Positions 19,794-30,392 of a stretch of DNA of 64,000 nucleotides are shown piece after piece (the first letter of the stretch is position 1; each line of letters starts with the position of its first letter). The stretch lies in contig JAJTUP010000132.1 in assembly GCA_021399435.1 (NCBI GenBank), positions 1-64,000 of the forward strand. Reading direction: 5' to 3'. The notes beneath the pieces were generated by a model. It saw only the letters and a program-made list of their open reading frames with translations, was not told the DNA's origin and made no database searches. This DNA comes from Diaporthe sp. PMI_573. Lineage: Eukaryota; Ascomycota; Sordariomycetes; Diaporthales; Diaporthaceae. Position numbers and translations under genes: made by a program.

Positions 19794-22700
19794 ATGGCCC
19801 AACAACTACTGGAGAGAGCATGCCAAAGGTTTCGCGACGAGCTCACCCCCGAGGAAGATTACAAGATCCAAGCGACATCTTGGCAAGATGTTCAATTTGC
19901 AATCGTCGATATTGAACGGCAACTCACCGCTCGACAGTGCCTGAGGAATCTGAACAGGCTTTCACCATATTTGAAAGCAGTTGAGGGATATGGGTCTGTG
20001 GTTGAGGTATTCTGTAACTCTTCCACATTCGTACCCTATGTCTGGGTTAGCAAATTCTCGTTTGTTTAGACTTCTTCTTCTCATCATTATGCTTACTTGG
20101 CTACATATGACAGGGACCGGTTAAGTTCATCCTTGTAGTAAGCTCTAAACCACTGAAACGTTACTAGCAGCACATAGCGTCTAATAGCTACGCAGGCAGT
20201 TAAGGAACAGACTCAGGCGCTGGAAAAGCTGCTATCCTCATATGAACAGTTAGGTAATGCCTTGCCGCGTCTTTTGGAGCTTCGAGAGGCTTTCCAAGAC
20301 AGCCACGCCTTTCAGCAACTCTTCGTATTTTTGTACGAGGATATAGTTGAGTTTCATCGAAGAGTCTACAAGCTCATTCGAAAACCCGGTGCGCGATTCT
20401 TTGGCAGACGTGGGGATAGAAATGACCTAGCGCTAACCGAAGCGCGAACCCACAGCTTGGAAACTGTTCTTTGCATCAGCCTGGGGCCGATTTGAGCACC
20501 GTTTCAGTGCACTGATCGATAACATTACAAAAACGACCGAACTCATTGAGAAAGAAGCCACAACAAACCACATATTGGCGGCCAAGGAATGGAGACAGAA
20601 ATCGCTTGATGATTCTGTGCGTCGTCAACAGCAAAGGGAGACAGAGCAACTCCGAATAGTCCTAAATTGGCTCGAAGCTGGGGAGAACGACCAGGAGCTG
20701 AGGCTTGAGGTGCTCAACAGGCGCTGGTATGATGGAACCACGTCTTGGATAACCAAAAACACCAAGTTCCGGTCATGGCTTCAGCGAGAACGCGGAAAGC
20801 AAGTATTATGGGTTTATGGGAAACCTGGCTCGGGTGCGTGGCATTTGAACTCTAAGGAACCCACGGGCTGTACCCGGACAGGCATACCCGTATATACTCG
20901 ACAAATTCACGATACCCCCGGTCACTAAGACTAGTCCTATTTTGGTCTAGTTTGAAGCCACCATGGCCAGGGTTTTGGATACACTAACAAGCTACAGTAA
21001 TACAGTCTTGAACCTCCTCTTCCTTCACAAAGAGGTCCATCTCTTCCAGAGGTGTTACAGACACTTCCTCATACTCCATCTTCATGGTAGGTTCCTTAGC
21101 CGTTTCCCAGCCTTCCCAGTTGATTTGAGAAGGCTCTATATCCTTGATACGGACCATGTTAACCTGACTTCCATCAGGACGAATAGAAATTCCAGTGTGA
21201 ATGAAGGCATTCTGAACCAACTCTGGCCTTTCTTCCAGACGTTTTACTGCCCTGGCTACTACCCAGGTAGTCATTATACGCATGTCAGAGACTGTCCATA
21301 TATGTCCAGGGCTTTCCTTCTCTTTCTCTGTCATATATTCGTCAGTAAATTCCTGAAGCCAAAGCTTGAAGGGATGGTTGACTGCAGTATCCAATGGCTG
21401 AAGGAGACTAGTACAGCCAGCTGGTATCAATGCAATAGTAACCCCTAGATCCTTCAACTGTTGCTTGATAGTGTCAGTTACATGGAATCTAGCAACATCC
21501 ATAACCAATAGGAAATCCTTCATATCCTTAGCTACTGCGTCTAGTTCTTCAGTAATCCATTTACCGAATAATTCCTCATTATTGTAAGCTGTAGGATTGA
21601 ATTCCACAGTAACATCAGGACTGTAGGATGAGGATTCCTGATTGTATATCCTTCCTGCAGGTCCTGAAGTACCATGGAATATAATCTTCGGCTTGAATCT
21701 CTGCATGCCATCTGCAGAGATGTAGAGAATAAGAGTAGCTTGTCGTTTATCCCATCCACTCCGTTCTGTTTTTGCCTGTACTGACTTCGAGCCTGTAGAA
21801 GTATATGTACATCCAGAATTATACTCAAATGGAATAGGAGTTTCGTCCAGATTTAGGATTGCTGATTTGGAGAACCGCCGAGGAGGTGAGTTGTTGACAA
21901 CTGGTGCTGGTGCTGGTGCTGGTGCTGGTGCTGGTGCTGGTGCTGGTGCTGGTGCTGGTGCTGGTGCTGGTGCTGATACTGGTACTGAGAGAGAATCTCT
22001 TGGTTGAGATATACGTCTAATGAACTTGACGAAGTTATTCACAACTTCAAGGTACTCTGCAGGAAGCTTGGTGGCCTTCTTAGTAACCCTTCTATGTGAA
22101 ATCCTATGTCGATGTAGAAAGCCTCTAAACCAGCCGGTAGAGAATACCCAGAGGTGAACGCTTTCAGGGTAGGTGTCCTTAAATAGCCTTTTTGATTCTC
22201 GTCGAAACCAGCCGATAGAAACAATTCTATTTTCTGTTCGCCGTGTAAGAAAACAGGTGTAAAGCTTGTCTTCCAACTCTGGCCATCTAGGGTGATACCT
22301 TCGTTGATCCTCTTTGCGTACAAGCTGATCCCGCTTTTTCCACCAAGTCCTTATAGTTGCTTCAGGGATCTTGAAGAACTGGGAGGCTTCAAATAGTGTA
22401 GGAGGACGGAAGCCATCTTGGGAAGGTGGGAGGTCTTGTCGATAATGGCCACCTCTACCTCCAGTAGTTCCTGGGATACGGTGGTTCAAAAGAAATAGAA
22501 GAACTTCAACACGTTTTTTCTGCTTGTATGACCGTTCTACCCGTGTAACTGGCTTAAATGAAGGAGCTTTTCGCTCATGAAGGGGCTTGGGCTTTGGCCC
22601 TGGCTTTTTTTGTAGGATGTTGGTTGAGATTGGGCCTAGGGGAGGCATTGTGACCCATGAGACCAGCAGTAAACAAATAACTTCAAGATCGACGCGTTAG

Positions 22701-25262
22701 AGACGTGATGGGCATCTCTGGGGGGCTAAACCTAGCGTAGATTAGTAAGGTGGCTATAGCTTCAGCCTAGGTAAGATTAGGCCTAATTAGGCGACCGGGG
22801 GTATCGTGAATTTGTCGAGTATATACGGTACTGACCCAATGATATCTGGATACAGGCAAATCAGTTCTCATGTCGCAGATCATATCTTTCATGCGGTCTG
22901 ATTCACAGAAGCGGATACTATTCTTCTTTTGCGACTACTGCACCCCCGCACACGATGTTGCCGCTCAGATTTTCAAGGCCTACTTGGCCCAGTCCATCCG
23001 CCAAGATCCAGATCTCGCGCCATTCATCTATGATGATTATGCTGCGAAAGGACGGTCTCCCACAACAAAAGTACTAAAGGAAATAATTGTGACAATTATT
23101 CGGGAGCTGAATTTTGTCCGTCTGATCGTGGACGGAGTGGACGAAATGCCATCTACTGAACATCGAAGACTCTTGCAGGAACTCTACGCAGTCACTAATG
23201 CGGCTGGTACTTCATGCAAGCTTCTCATATCTAGTCAAGACCTGCCCATCATTCGACCATTCCTATCGGGCAAGATAAGTGACCATTTATTCCTTGGAGA
23301 TGAGAAGCAGGAAATTGGGAAAGATATGGCTATTGTTGTGGACGCCTCATTGGACAATTTGGGTGAAGTACTCGGTGTGACCTTGAACACATCAGAAAGG
23401 ACATCACTACGAACGCAGATATTGGACAAGGCCGAAGGTCAACACCTAAGTTCCTGTAACATCCCCGGTATTGCTTGAATTACTAATGTACCAGTTTGCA
23501 GGCATGTTTCTGTGGCTGTACCTGGTCCTAAGCCTCCTCGAAACAGCGGGGAACTTGGAGGAGCTGAGGACGACTGTCGACAGTCTCCCACAAGATCTGG
23601 AAGAGATGTAAGTGGCCCATTGTGTAATTCTGCTCTTATTGGACACATGAAACCGCCTGATGCTGATAAAACATGAACCCTCAGGTACGGCAAGCTTCTT
23701 GAAAGGATGCAAACCAACTGCATTGCATCAAGAAGCGATTCCAAAGTCCGCCGTATCTTTGGTTGGCTTCTATTTGCAGAGAACAAACAGACCATCCGGA
23801 AGCGAGACGTACTTTTGGGTTCAAGCATCCACGAAGGTTCTGTTATACTTCAAAGAAGCACCAAGCCGTTCCCCAACTCCCTTGACATATGCAAGCCGCT
23901 GATCGAGGATGGACCGAGAGGCACCGTGTCATTGATACACTCGACACTCGCAACGTGAGTAGAACCCTCACTCTGGAAGTTTTCGCATTTCCTGACAAGC
24001 CTAGGTTCCTGCTTCGCACGCCAAGATGGCCCTTTGTGTCTTGCTCTACCTCACACCATGACATTGCCTTTGCTTGCGTGTCACAACTAATTCAAACTCT
24101 AGATTTCGCAAACAGCGATATACCATCAGCCACATTGACGGAGACGGTTGGGCTGGGCCTTTTGGGACTTCAAGAATATGCTCTTGAATACTGGATATCC
24201 CATGTTTTCCATTATGTCGAGGCTACTGATGGGCCGCTTGATCTACGAAGTCCATTTCTGACACAACTGTTGAGGTTTGCAGCAAAACACACGGATGTAG
24301 CAATGGCTCAACCCAACACTACCCCCGGACTTTCTGAGTCAACCGGGAACCTACTTGAGGGAATCATTCCTTCCAAACTGAAGGCTGTACCAGAGATCCA
24401 TAATTTCATCTTCCAAGTGCTAAACTTTCGACACAAATTTGATGCGAAGCAGGCTTCGGAAGGCCCAGGCAAGTCAGAATAGTGTGGCTAGTCAAGGGAC
24501 TGTGCTAATCGTGACAATCTGTGCATAGATATTTTGGCCACAGATTGGGATCCAACAGTCCTCTCACATGCAAACTCGAGATACAACGTCGCCGTCAAGT
24601 CGCTTCTGTGTGCTTCGAGTTGCGGTAGCCTCTCCCCAGCAGAATTGCAAACTTTCCAATCCGAGTTCAGGCGGACTGCCTACCTCTGCACTGTTAGAAA
24701 ATGCGAGCGCTCGCGTTACGGTTACCCGTCCGAGACTGAGCTCGAAGATCACAAGACCAGACAACACACTACCGGGTTCAAGTGCCATCATCAAAACTGC
24801 CGTTACAACGACATTGGGTTCACCAGTTCGAGGGGGCTCCGTGCACACGAGAAAAGGTTTCATCTCCGAGATTTGCCGGAAGTACCAAGGATACTCAAAC
24901 GAAAATACCCGGCCAACGACTCTTCGAAAGACACAGGAGCGACCGAGGTATCACGTTCCTTACCGCAAGCGCTACCTTGGGAGCACGACTCTGCTCATCA
25001 GCCACCATCCAGTGCGGGCAATTTGCCCACGGGGGTGGACTTTGGCCAATATGTCTACCAGACCATGCCACAAGCTCCTGAGATTGACTCACCATTCAAT
25101 GGTACGGATCGACGTCAAGATCGAATGCGGCCTGGCCACCGACGAGATGGCCGAGGAGATGTTCCTCCGGCACTCCCACCACCAACATTCATCAGCAGTT
25201 TCGTAGGTCCTAATGTTCTGGGGTACGGGGAAAGCATTCGTTTAGCTAAGCTCGGGCTATAA
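19794..25262 (+). CDS. NLR-type protein: DUF7708, NACHT ATPase and C-terminal C2H2 zinc fingers
   Basis: Exons: 19794-20045, 20114-20137, 20196-20409, 20456-20833, 22856-about 23438, then four more to the stop at 25262. The N-terminus (SWQDVQFAIVDIERQ ... WGPVKFILV ... WKLFFASAWGRFEHRFSAL) matches the DUF7708 helical domain of fungal NLRs. The NACHT core has VYGKPGSGKSVLMSQ (Walker A, spliced across the intron 20834-22855), FFFCDY and VRLIVDGVDEM (Walker B), then AEGMFLWLYLVL. No ankyrin, WD or TPR array follows; instead there are two C2H2-like fingers (YLCTVRKCERSRYGYP...H, FKCHHQNCRYNDIGF...H) and a Pro-rich tail ending FVGPNVLGYGESIRLAKLGL. All exons are open and in phase. Such proteins are thought to act in non-self recognition or programmed cell death; this one's ligand is unknown. 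The 2-kb transposon-bearing intron may impair expression. Confidence 0.8.
20984..22648 (-). CDS. Pogo-like DDE transposase, intact
   Basis: A single frame of 554 residues. The N-terminus has a helix-turn-helix (TLFEASQFFKIPEATIRTWW), then a CENP-B/Tc5-type DNA-binding part (WPELEDKLYTCFLTRR ... WFRGFLHRHRISHRRVTKK). The DDE catalytic domain follows: ILNLDETPIPFE (first Asp), FLLVMDVARFHVT (second Asp; pogo enzymes usually have D-N/S-A here) and IPAGCTSLLQPLDTAVNHPF (third Asp). An Ala-Pro tract lies between the DNA-binding and catalytic parts. The frame has no stop, so the element may still be able to move. Confidence 0.85.
   Translation of the reverse strand: MPPLGPISTNILQKKPGPKPKPLHERKAPSFKPVTRVERSYKQKKRVEVLLFLLNHRIPGTTGGRGGHYRQDLPPSQDGFRPPTLFEASQFFKIPEATIRTWWKKRDQLVRKEDQRRYHPRWPELEDKLYTCFLTRRTENRIVSIGWFRRESKRLFKDTYPESVHLWVFSTGWFRGFLHRHRISHRRVTKKATKLPAEYLEVVNNFVKFIRRISQPRDSLSVPVSAPAPAPAPAPAPAPAPAPAPAPAPVVNNSPPRRFSKSAILNLDETPIPFEYNSGCTYTSTGSKSVQAKTERSGWDKRQATLILYISADGMQRFKPKIIFHGTSGPAGRIYNQESSSYSPDVTVEFNPTAYNNEELFGKWITEELDAVAKDMKDFLLVMDVARFHVTDTIKQQLKDLGVTIALIPAGCTSLLQPLDTAVNHPFKLWLQEFTDEYMTEKEKESPGHIWTVSDMRIMTTWVVARAVKRLEERPELVQNAFIHTGISIRPDGSQVNMVRIKDIEPSQINWEGWETAKEPTMKMEYEEVSVTPLEEMDLFVKEEEVQDCITVAC
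21902..21974 (-). repeat. GGTGCT hexanucleotide repeat in the transposase gene
   Basis: About twelve perfect copies of GGTGCT (plus strand) encode an (Ala-Pro)n tract between the DNA-binding and catalytic parts of the pogo-like transposase. The tract is probably a length-variable linker. Confidence 0.9.
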
Positions 25263-25344
25263 AAAGGAGCTCAATGCGTTGCATTTTGAAATTTTTCAGT
25301 TTTAGAATCAATCCACTCCTTCCCCTCTATTGTTTTCTGTCTGA

Positions 25345-25731
25345 TCAGTGACAAATATCGTGAATATTCTTTTCGAAACAGCCCCTGGCTCTGTCTATAG
25401 TATTCTGTCCTTTTTCCTTGCTATTTCCTTGCTGGTGCTGTGGTAACTGAATATGCTTCTTCAGGGAAATACGTAGTTTGAAATGACGCCCGCAAAGGAA
25501 ACACTCAAAAGCCCTGGCGCTGGCATTCCAGGACTTCATCGTTGCCCTGAACCCACCCGAACCAGACCATTCAAGCAGCTTCTCGGTGATGAGACCGTTT
25601 AGATCCCTGCTTTCGACTATGTCATATAGTTTCATCCGGTCCAGCGGAACTTTCGGACATCCACAAAGCTCGAGATGATGGAACACGCCTATAGCAGTCA
25701 CGTATGGCTTATCGCAGAAATAACAACGCAT
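25345..25731 (-). pseudogene. C2H2 zinc-finger protein, C-terminal fragment
   Basis: From Met 25731 the frame reads MRCYFCDKPYVTAIGVFHHL with Cys/Cys and His, then a long helix-rich segment, then FECFLCGRHFKLRISLKKH, a second C2H2-type unit. This is the last part of a common fungal family whose N-terminal fingers should precede it. Upstream sequence (25740 onward) is intergenic or hAT relic, so the N-terminal fingers are missing. The gene faces the NLR gene tail to tail, 80 bp apart. Confidence 0.55.
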
Positions 25732-25879
25732 GTTCCGCCTACGATTGACCCTGCTGTTACCATGCTACAGGTCAGTTGGTTACCAAGACCAGGAAATGGG
25801 TGCAAGACACACGTTTCTGTCAAGTCTTTACCATACCTCGGGCCCCTGCTAGGTTTGTGATAGGTATTTTTGTAGTCAG

Positions 25880-28290
25880 GGTAGGGAATCAATCCATCCA
25901 CGTCAATATCCGACTTGGTGGATTGAATTGACGGCTTACTCAGCAGAGTGCTCGTGGATTGATGTCCACAGGGCTGTCCGTGGATTGATGTCCATAATAT
26001 TGAACCCGTGGAAGACCCCTGTCGCACTAAATAGGGTTTCCTATTCGGGCAATTTTTGAAGCTACCGCCGAACCTGTAGATTGCCTCACTCCTCACATTC
26101 ATCCGAACAAGCCCGTTCAACAGACTCCTCCTGCGCTGTATCGTCAAGCAGTATGTTATCGACATCTTCGATAATGCCTGCGCGTAACCAAGATCGCAGC
26201 GTTGGATTAGTCCAATCGTCCCAGCGTCTAAGCGGTTTCGGAGGGGCGTGACCATCAACCCGGTGGCGGAGAACAGTCTCTCGCACTCCGAGCTCATGGC
26301 CGGCACTGTCATGACGTCAAGGGCCATTCGAGATAGCCTCGGGTACTCAAACCTCTTGAGAATCCAATACCCAACTGGGTCTGCGATGTCCTTGTCGCTC
26401 CCAGACACACTGGCCTGCCAGCGGATATATTCATCCGCTTGAGCAGCGGACGGTTGGCTTTGACGGTAGCGGTTACGATACCGATCAAAGGAGGACAAGG
26501 TTGTCTTTCGCCTCTTTACAACCGGACCTTCAGGAGAAGTGACTGATCTGTAGGTCTCTGTATTCCGTATCCCAAAGACGTTGCACGATATCCTTCGCTT
26601 CATCGACCCAACCCGGATGCTGTTGACCCCAAACCTCGTCGAAATAGTCCCATCGTAGGCTTGGGTGTAAGGCGGCAGCGGCGTAGTATACTGGCGAATC
26701 CCTCAAAGTATTGTAATATTTATCCAGCTTCTTCCAGCTAAGGTTGATATTGACACCGAATTGCTCCGGTTCAGGATAACTCTCAATATGCGATTTTGCG
26801 TCCTCGAGTTTCCCAAGTAGGAATTCGAACGCCTCCAGCACATCAATCATAGAGCCAAACGTTTCCCTAACTCCAGACGATCGATATCGCGGCTGTCCGT
26901 CTCCCTGAAGTACTTGCACAACGACGTGAAAGTCGGAGAGGATCTCATCAAACGTCCTCAGCACCGCCCAACCGCTCTCGTTGATGAAGCTCGACTCCTC
27001 GAGGCAGGGAGGAAACTTCTGTCCTCCCTCACCCTTCCGAGCGTCTCTGAATAGCCTCTTGGCTTTGGCGATGAATTCTTCGTAGAAGGGCTGCAAGCGA
27101 AGCATTTGTTTTATCATGTAGTATTGGGATAACCATCTAGTATCGTTGTCAAGGACAACGTCAACTGGCCGTTGCTTTCCTCCCTCAGGATCGCCGGAAG
27201 CTGCAAATGAGTCTTGTTGCAGTTGACGAAGCAACTGAGTCAGTAAGTCGGACCGATGGACCCAAACGACGAAGTTGTGCGCTTTCCCCACGGGACCCTT
27301 CCGCATCCACTCGTCATGGGTTGCTCTCGCCAAAGGTTCCCCCTTGACGAGAGACTTTTCAAACGCATCAACATCCTTTCCAAAGAGAAGGGATTTAACA
27401 ACAAGGTTAAGGATGTGTCCCATGCATCGAACGCGTCGTTGAATCGGGTCGAACTTCAGCTCTTCTGCAATCTCTGACCAAGCCTCGCAATCAATCCATT
27501 TGAATCCACAATGGATACAGTACTCTCGAGACCATGTGATGACGACGAATTTGGGAGTGAGTCGTCTTCCACGCGCCAGCTGGGAAATGAGATGCAGGTG
27601 AGAGCCTATGTGGCCGGGCCTTAGTAGAGGGATGTGCACTTGTCGCGGCCGTTCTAAATGTACCCTCGATTTCGAGCTCCATCTCCGGGTTTCCTCCCCC
27701 GGGTGTGTTGATTATGAGTTCCCTTGGTCTTTTTCGACAAGGTCTGTGGATGGTTGTCAAGGACGGCCCGACCCCATTGTGTCCTTCTACAGCCACTGGT
27801 TTAGGACCCGGGGGGAGGGGCGAGGGAAGGATGCTCTTGAATTTCGTAGCTCAACTGGATGGCATATTTCTGAACCCGTCCTATGATGAGACTGTACTGA
27901 CCCCAGTCGTCCCGTGCAGAATGATATGGCGGGAAGGGATGGGTTGTCAGCTGTCAAGGTATTGGCCGTATTTTTATTGCCGAGTCCTCCAGATTCAGAG
28001 ACCCAAACAACTCAACCAACTCAACGGACGACCTATATTGAGTGAATTGGCTTAGTAATCGCCGACCTCTCGTTGAGTTGATCAACTGAACGCTTTCGTT
28101 GAATGGATTGACGTTGAGTTGGTGTGAGGGAACGATCATGTGACTTTCATACTTTATGAATAGTCTCACTTTATGAATATTGTTTAAATAGCTTAAGTCG
28201 GAGTTTTCCTTAGGCGTCTCTTTCTTTACCCGTAAACAATCATTTTACCCAAGTCACACTCGACCTCGTTCGTGCTCTTGTCCTGTCACA
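25880..28290 (-). mobile_element. Degenerate hAT transposon, copy 3
   Basis: The transposase remnant (26086-27820) is flanked by repetitive non-coding sequence. On the left, GTGGATTGATGTCCA repeats lie at 25915-26000; on the right, GTTGAGTTG/CAACTCAAC motifs lie at 28005-28125. These look like subterminal repeats. I could not fix the terminal repeats or a target duplication. Confidence 0.5.
26086..27820 (-). pseudogene. hAT transposase with several frameshifts
   Basis: Reading down the minus strand gives RRVRCMGHILNLVVKSLLFG, VGKAHNFVVWVHRSD and VVLDNDTRWLSQYYM, then, after a frameshift near 26560, RLSRMALDVMTVPAMSSEC with ERLFSATG (dimerisation block). After another shift comes TLRSWLRAGIIEDVDNIL. 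The N-terminal part above 27640 is in yet another frame. The order is that of hAT transposases of the same lineage as the copy at 28332-29660. It cannot make a functional protein. Confidence 0.7.
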
Positions 28291-28331
28291 GTTGGCCTAG
28301 TTGACGAGATATTCGCGACATGCTCCACCAG

Positions 28332-29660
28332 TTATTCCCACCCGTTCTCCTCTTCTGCCAGCTCTCTCGCTCGGCCGAGAAATGACGCCATTGACTCTCT
28401 TGCGCCCGCCTCGCTTCTGGCGCTGCTCTCGACCTCGATTTGCGTGGGAACGAACAGAGGATCCAGGTCGTCGATTATCTTGGCTTGTAGCCACGAACGC
28501 AGCACTAGACACATCCCGATTATATCGACTTCGAGGCGGCTGCGCAGGGGAGTCACCAATCGACCTGCGGCAGAAAAGAGCCTCTCGCACTCGGCTGACA
28601 TCGGCTGGATCGTGAGGAAATCAAGAGCCATTCGAGAGAGGCGGGGATATTGAGCTCGGTTATCCTGCCAATATGTGCTGGGGTCTCGAATATCGGTGTC
28701 TGTTGGAACCCAGCTTTGTTGCCACGCCTCGTACTCGTCCCTCGGGGATTCAGGAGTCGCAGAAGACCTCATCCTCGCTGGCGTGGTCGTAGGCGTCGAT
28801 AACCGGCTTGATGGCTCGTATCGTGACTGTTCACAGTATTCCTCGAAGGCATTTTGGTACTTCCTTCGCCGTTTAGCAACGGGCTCATTTCCTGGGCTCA
28901 ATACCACCTCGAGGTTGCGATATTCGGTCTCCCATACCTCCTGAACCATCTCTTTCGCAGTTGCGATCCAATTCGGATGTTTTCCCCAGTGTTCTTCGAA
29001 CCAACCCCATCGATACGCAGGGTGGAGAGCCAACGCCGCGTAATATATTGGTGTCTCGTCGAGAATTGTGTAGTATTTGTTGAGCTTCTGCCACCCTAGG
29101 TTGATGTTGATCCTGAAGTGTTCGGGATCAGGATAATCCGCCGCGACTGCCTTGTACTCCTCCAGTTTTGCCATTAGGAATTCGAAGCCTTGGATGACAT
29201 CCCAGATATTTCCGTACGAGCCGACCCACCCTCTCTTCCGTCTGCGTTGAATACCGTCTCCCTCAAGGGTTTTGACGGTGACCTCGTAGAATCCAAGGAT
29301 CGTAGCGAGGTGTTCGAGGACGTCCCAGTCCTTGTCTGAAAGCTGGTTTTCGGATAGGCAAATTCGTGGTTGAACAGCCGACCTCCTCATCAGGCCCGTC
29401 TTTTTCGACCTATTGTCCTGCTCCCAAGCTTGTTTGTGTTTAAGAATCATCACATCGAGGTAAGGACGGAGTTTGATCGCGCGGCGGATCATATAGAGCT
29501 GGGACAGCCATCTGGTATCTTTATCGACGACGATGTTCAGAGGCTTCGCTCGAACTCTCGGATCGATAGATTGGTCCATATCAGCCTGCTGAACACCTCG
29601 AAGAAGGTAACTCAGCACATCAGATCTGTCGATGTCAACAACGAGGTTGTGGAGCTTCCC
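28332..29660 (-). pseudogene. hAT transposase copy 4, 5'-truncated at a gene junction
   Basis: The frame is open from 29660 to 28332 and begins in the middle of the protein (GKLHNLVVDIDRSDVLSYLL). It continues with VVDKDTRWLSQLYM, then NINLGWQKLNKYYTILDETP, and ends with the C-terminal dimerisation block (RLSRMALDFLTIQPMSAEC, ERLFSAAGRLVTPLRSR). About half of the usual length is missing at the N-terminus. The cut is sharp at about 29660, where very GC-rich coding DNA from an unrelated gene begins. Confidence 0.7.
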
Positions 29661-30028
29661 GGGACGCGCGCCTGTCCTACGGCAAGCGCAGCGGCGGCGA
29701 GCGCAAGCGCATCGACCTCGCCCTCTTCTTCGCGCTGCTGTACGTCGGCCACGCCCGCTCCCCGCACCGCGCCCACTACATGCTCGTCGACGAGGTGTTT
29801 GACAGCCTCGACGCCGCGGGCCAGGCGGCCGTCGTCAGGTGGTGCAGCGCCCTGGCTGCGGGGAGGCTCAGCTACATCGTCATCACCACCCACAGCGAGG
29901 CCCTTGTGCCTCACGGGGCTCTCGCCGCCGGGGGCGAGCAGGAGGGCGGGCTTGGCGGGGCGGTTCTTGAGGTGAGAATGGGGGAGGCTGGTGTTGAGTT
30001 GGAGATGGATGGGAGGAGTGTTGGGTAG
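29661..30028 (+). pseudogene. C-terminal fragment of an ABC/SMC-type ATPase
   Basis: The plus-strand frame starts at the transposon junction and reads DARLSYGKRSGGERKRIDLA, an ABC signature. YMLVDEVFDSLD (Walker B plus D-loop) and YIVITTHSEAL (H-loop) follow, to a stop at 30028. This order is that of the C-terminal half of SMC/Rad50/RecN-like ATPases. The N-terminal Walker A half and any coiled coil are absent from the window. The GC content is far above that of both neighbours. It is the remnant of a host gene cut by rearrangement, or a captured piece; it cannot work alone. Confidence 0.6.
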
Positions 30029-30392
30029 GATCGTGCTGCTAGGACGCCTCTCTCGTTGACTGAAATCAAAGGATAACGTTTGCCACGCTTTAGTGCGTAG
30101 TATTTTATAATACCTACAAACTTGAAAGGTGCCATAACCTACCCTAGGTACTAGTAATTGAGTAAGGTATTAGAGTTAGGTATCTATAGTGGTTTTACTA
30201 GTATGGCTGTTATTTCCATAGTAGTATTGCTCTCATTGAGAATAGGATACTTGATTCAGCCTAATAGCTTTTCAATATAACATTTTGTGGTGTGAAGGAT
30301 ATGCTATGATATCGAAAATTTAACTTATGTTGCTATGGAAGCTTATATTCACAGAAGTCCACGTATAGACACAAGATATTGTAGGATATGAT
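30029..30392. other. AT-rich intergenic, no gene seen
   Basis: It contains no convincing open frame and lies between the ATPase fragment and the 3' end of the lactonase-like gene. Confidence 0.6.

Larger units (their letters stand above)
20891..22825 (-). mobile_element. Tc1/mariner (pogo/Fot-like) transposon inside an NLR intron
   Basis: The ends are inverted repeats: TATATACTCGACAAATTCAC then GATACCCCCGGTC on the left (20891-20923), and the reverse complement on the right (22793-22825). TA lies at each outer edge, as expected for a TA target duplication, but TATATA makes the exact base ambiguous. The element sits between the splice donor (20834) and acceptor (22855) of the host intron, in antisense to the host gene. 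Confidence 0.85.

Noticed and set aside
21902..21974. CRISPR-like or regulatory repeat array
   Set aside because: It is a coding hexamer (GGTGCT) giving an Ala-Pro linker in a transposase, without spacers.
29370..29975. Plus-strand 201-codon frame as a gene
   Set aside because: It is low-complexity and overlaps the hAT transposase antisense and, out of frame, the ATPase fragment.
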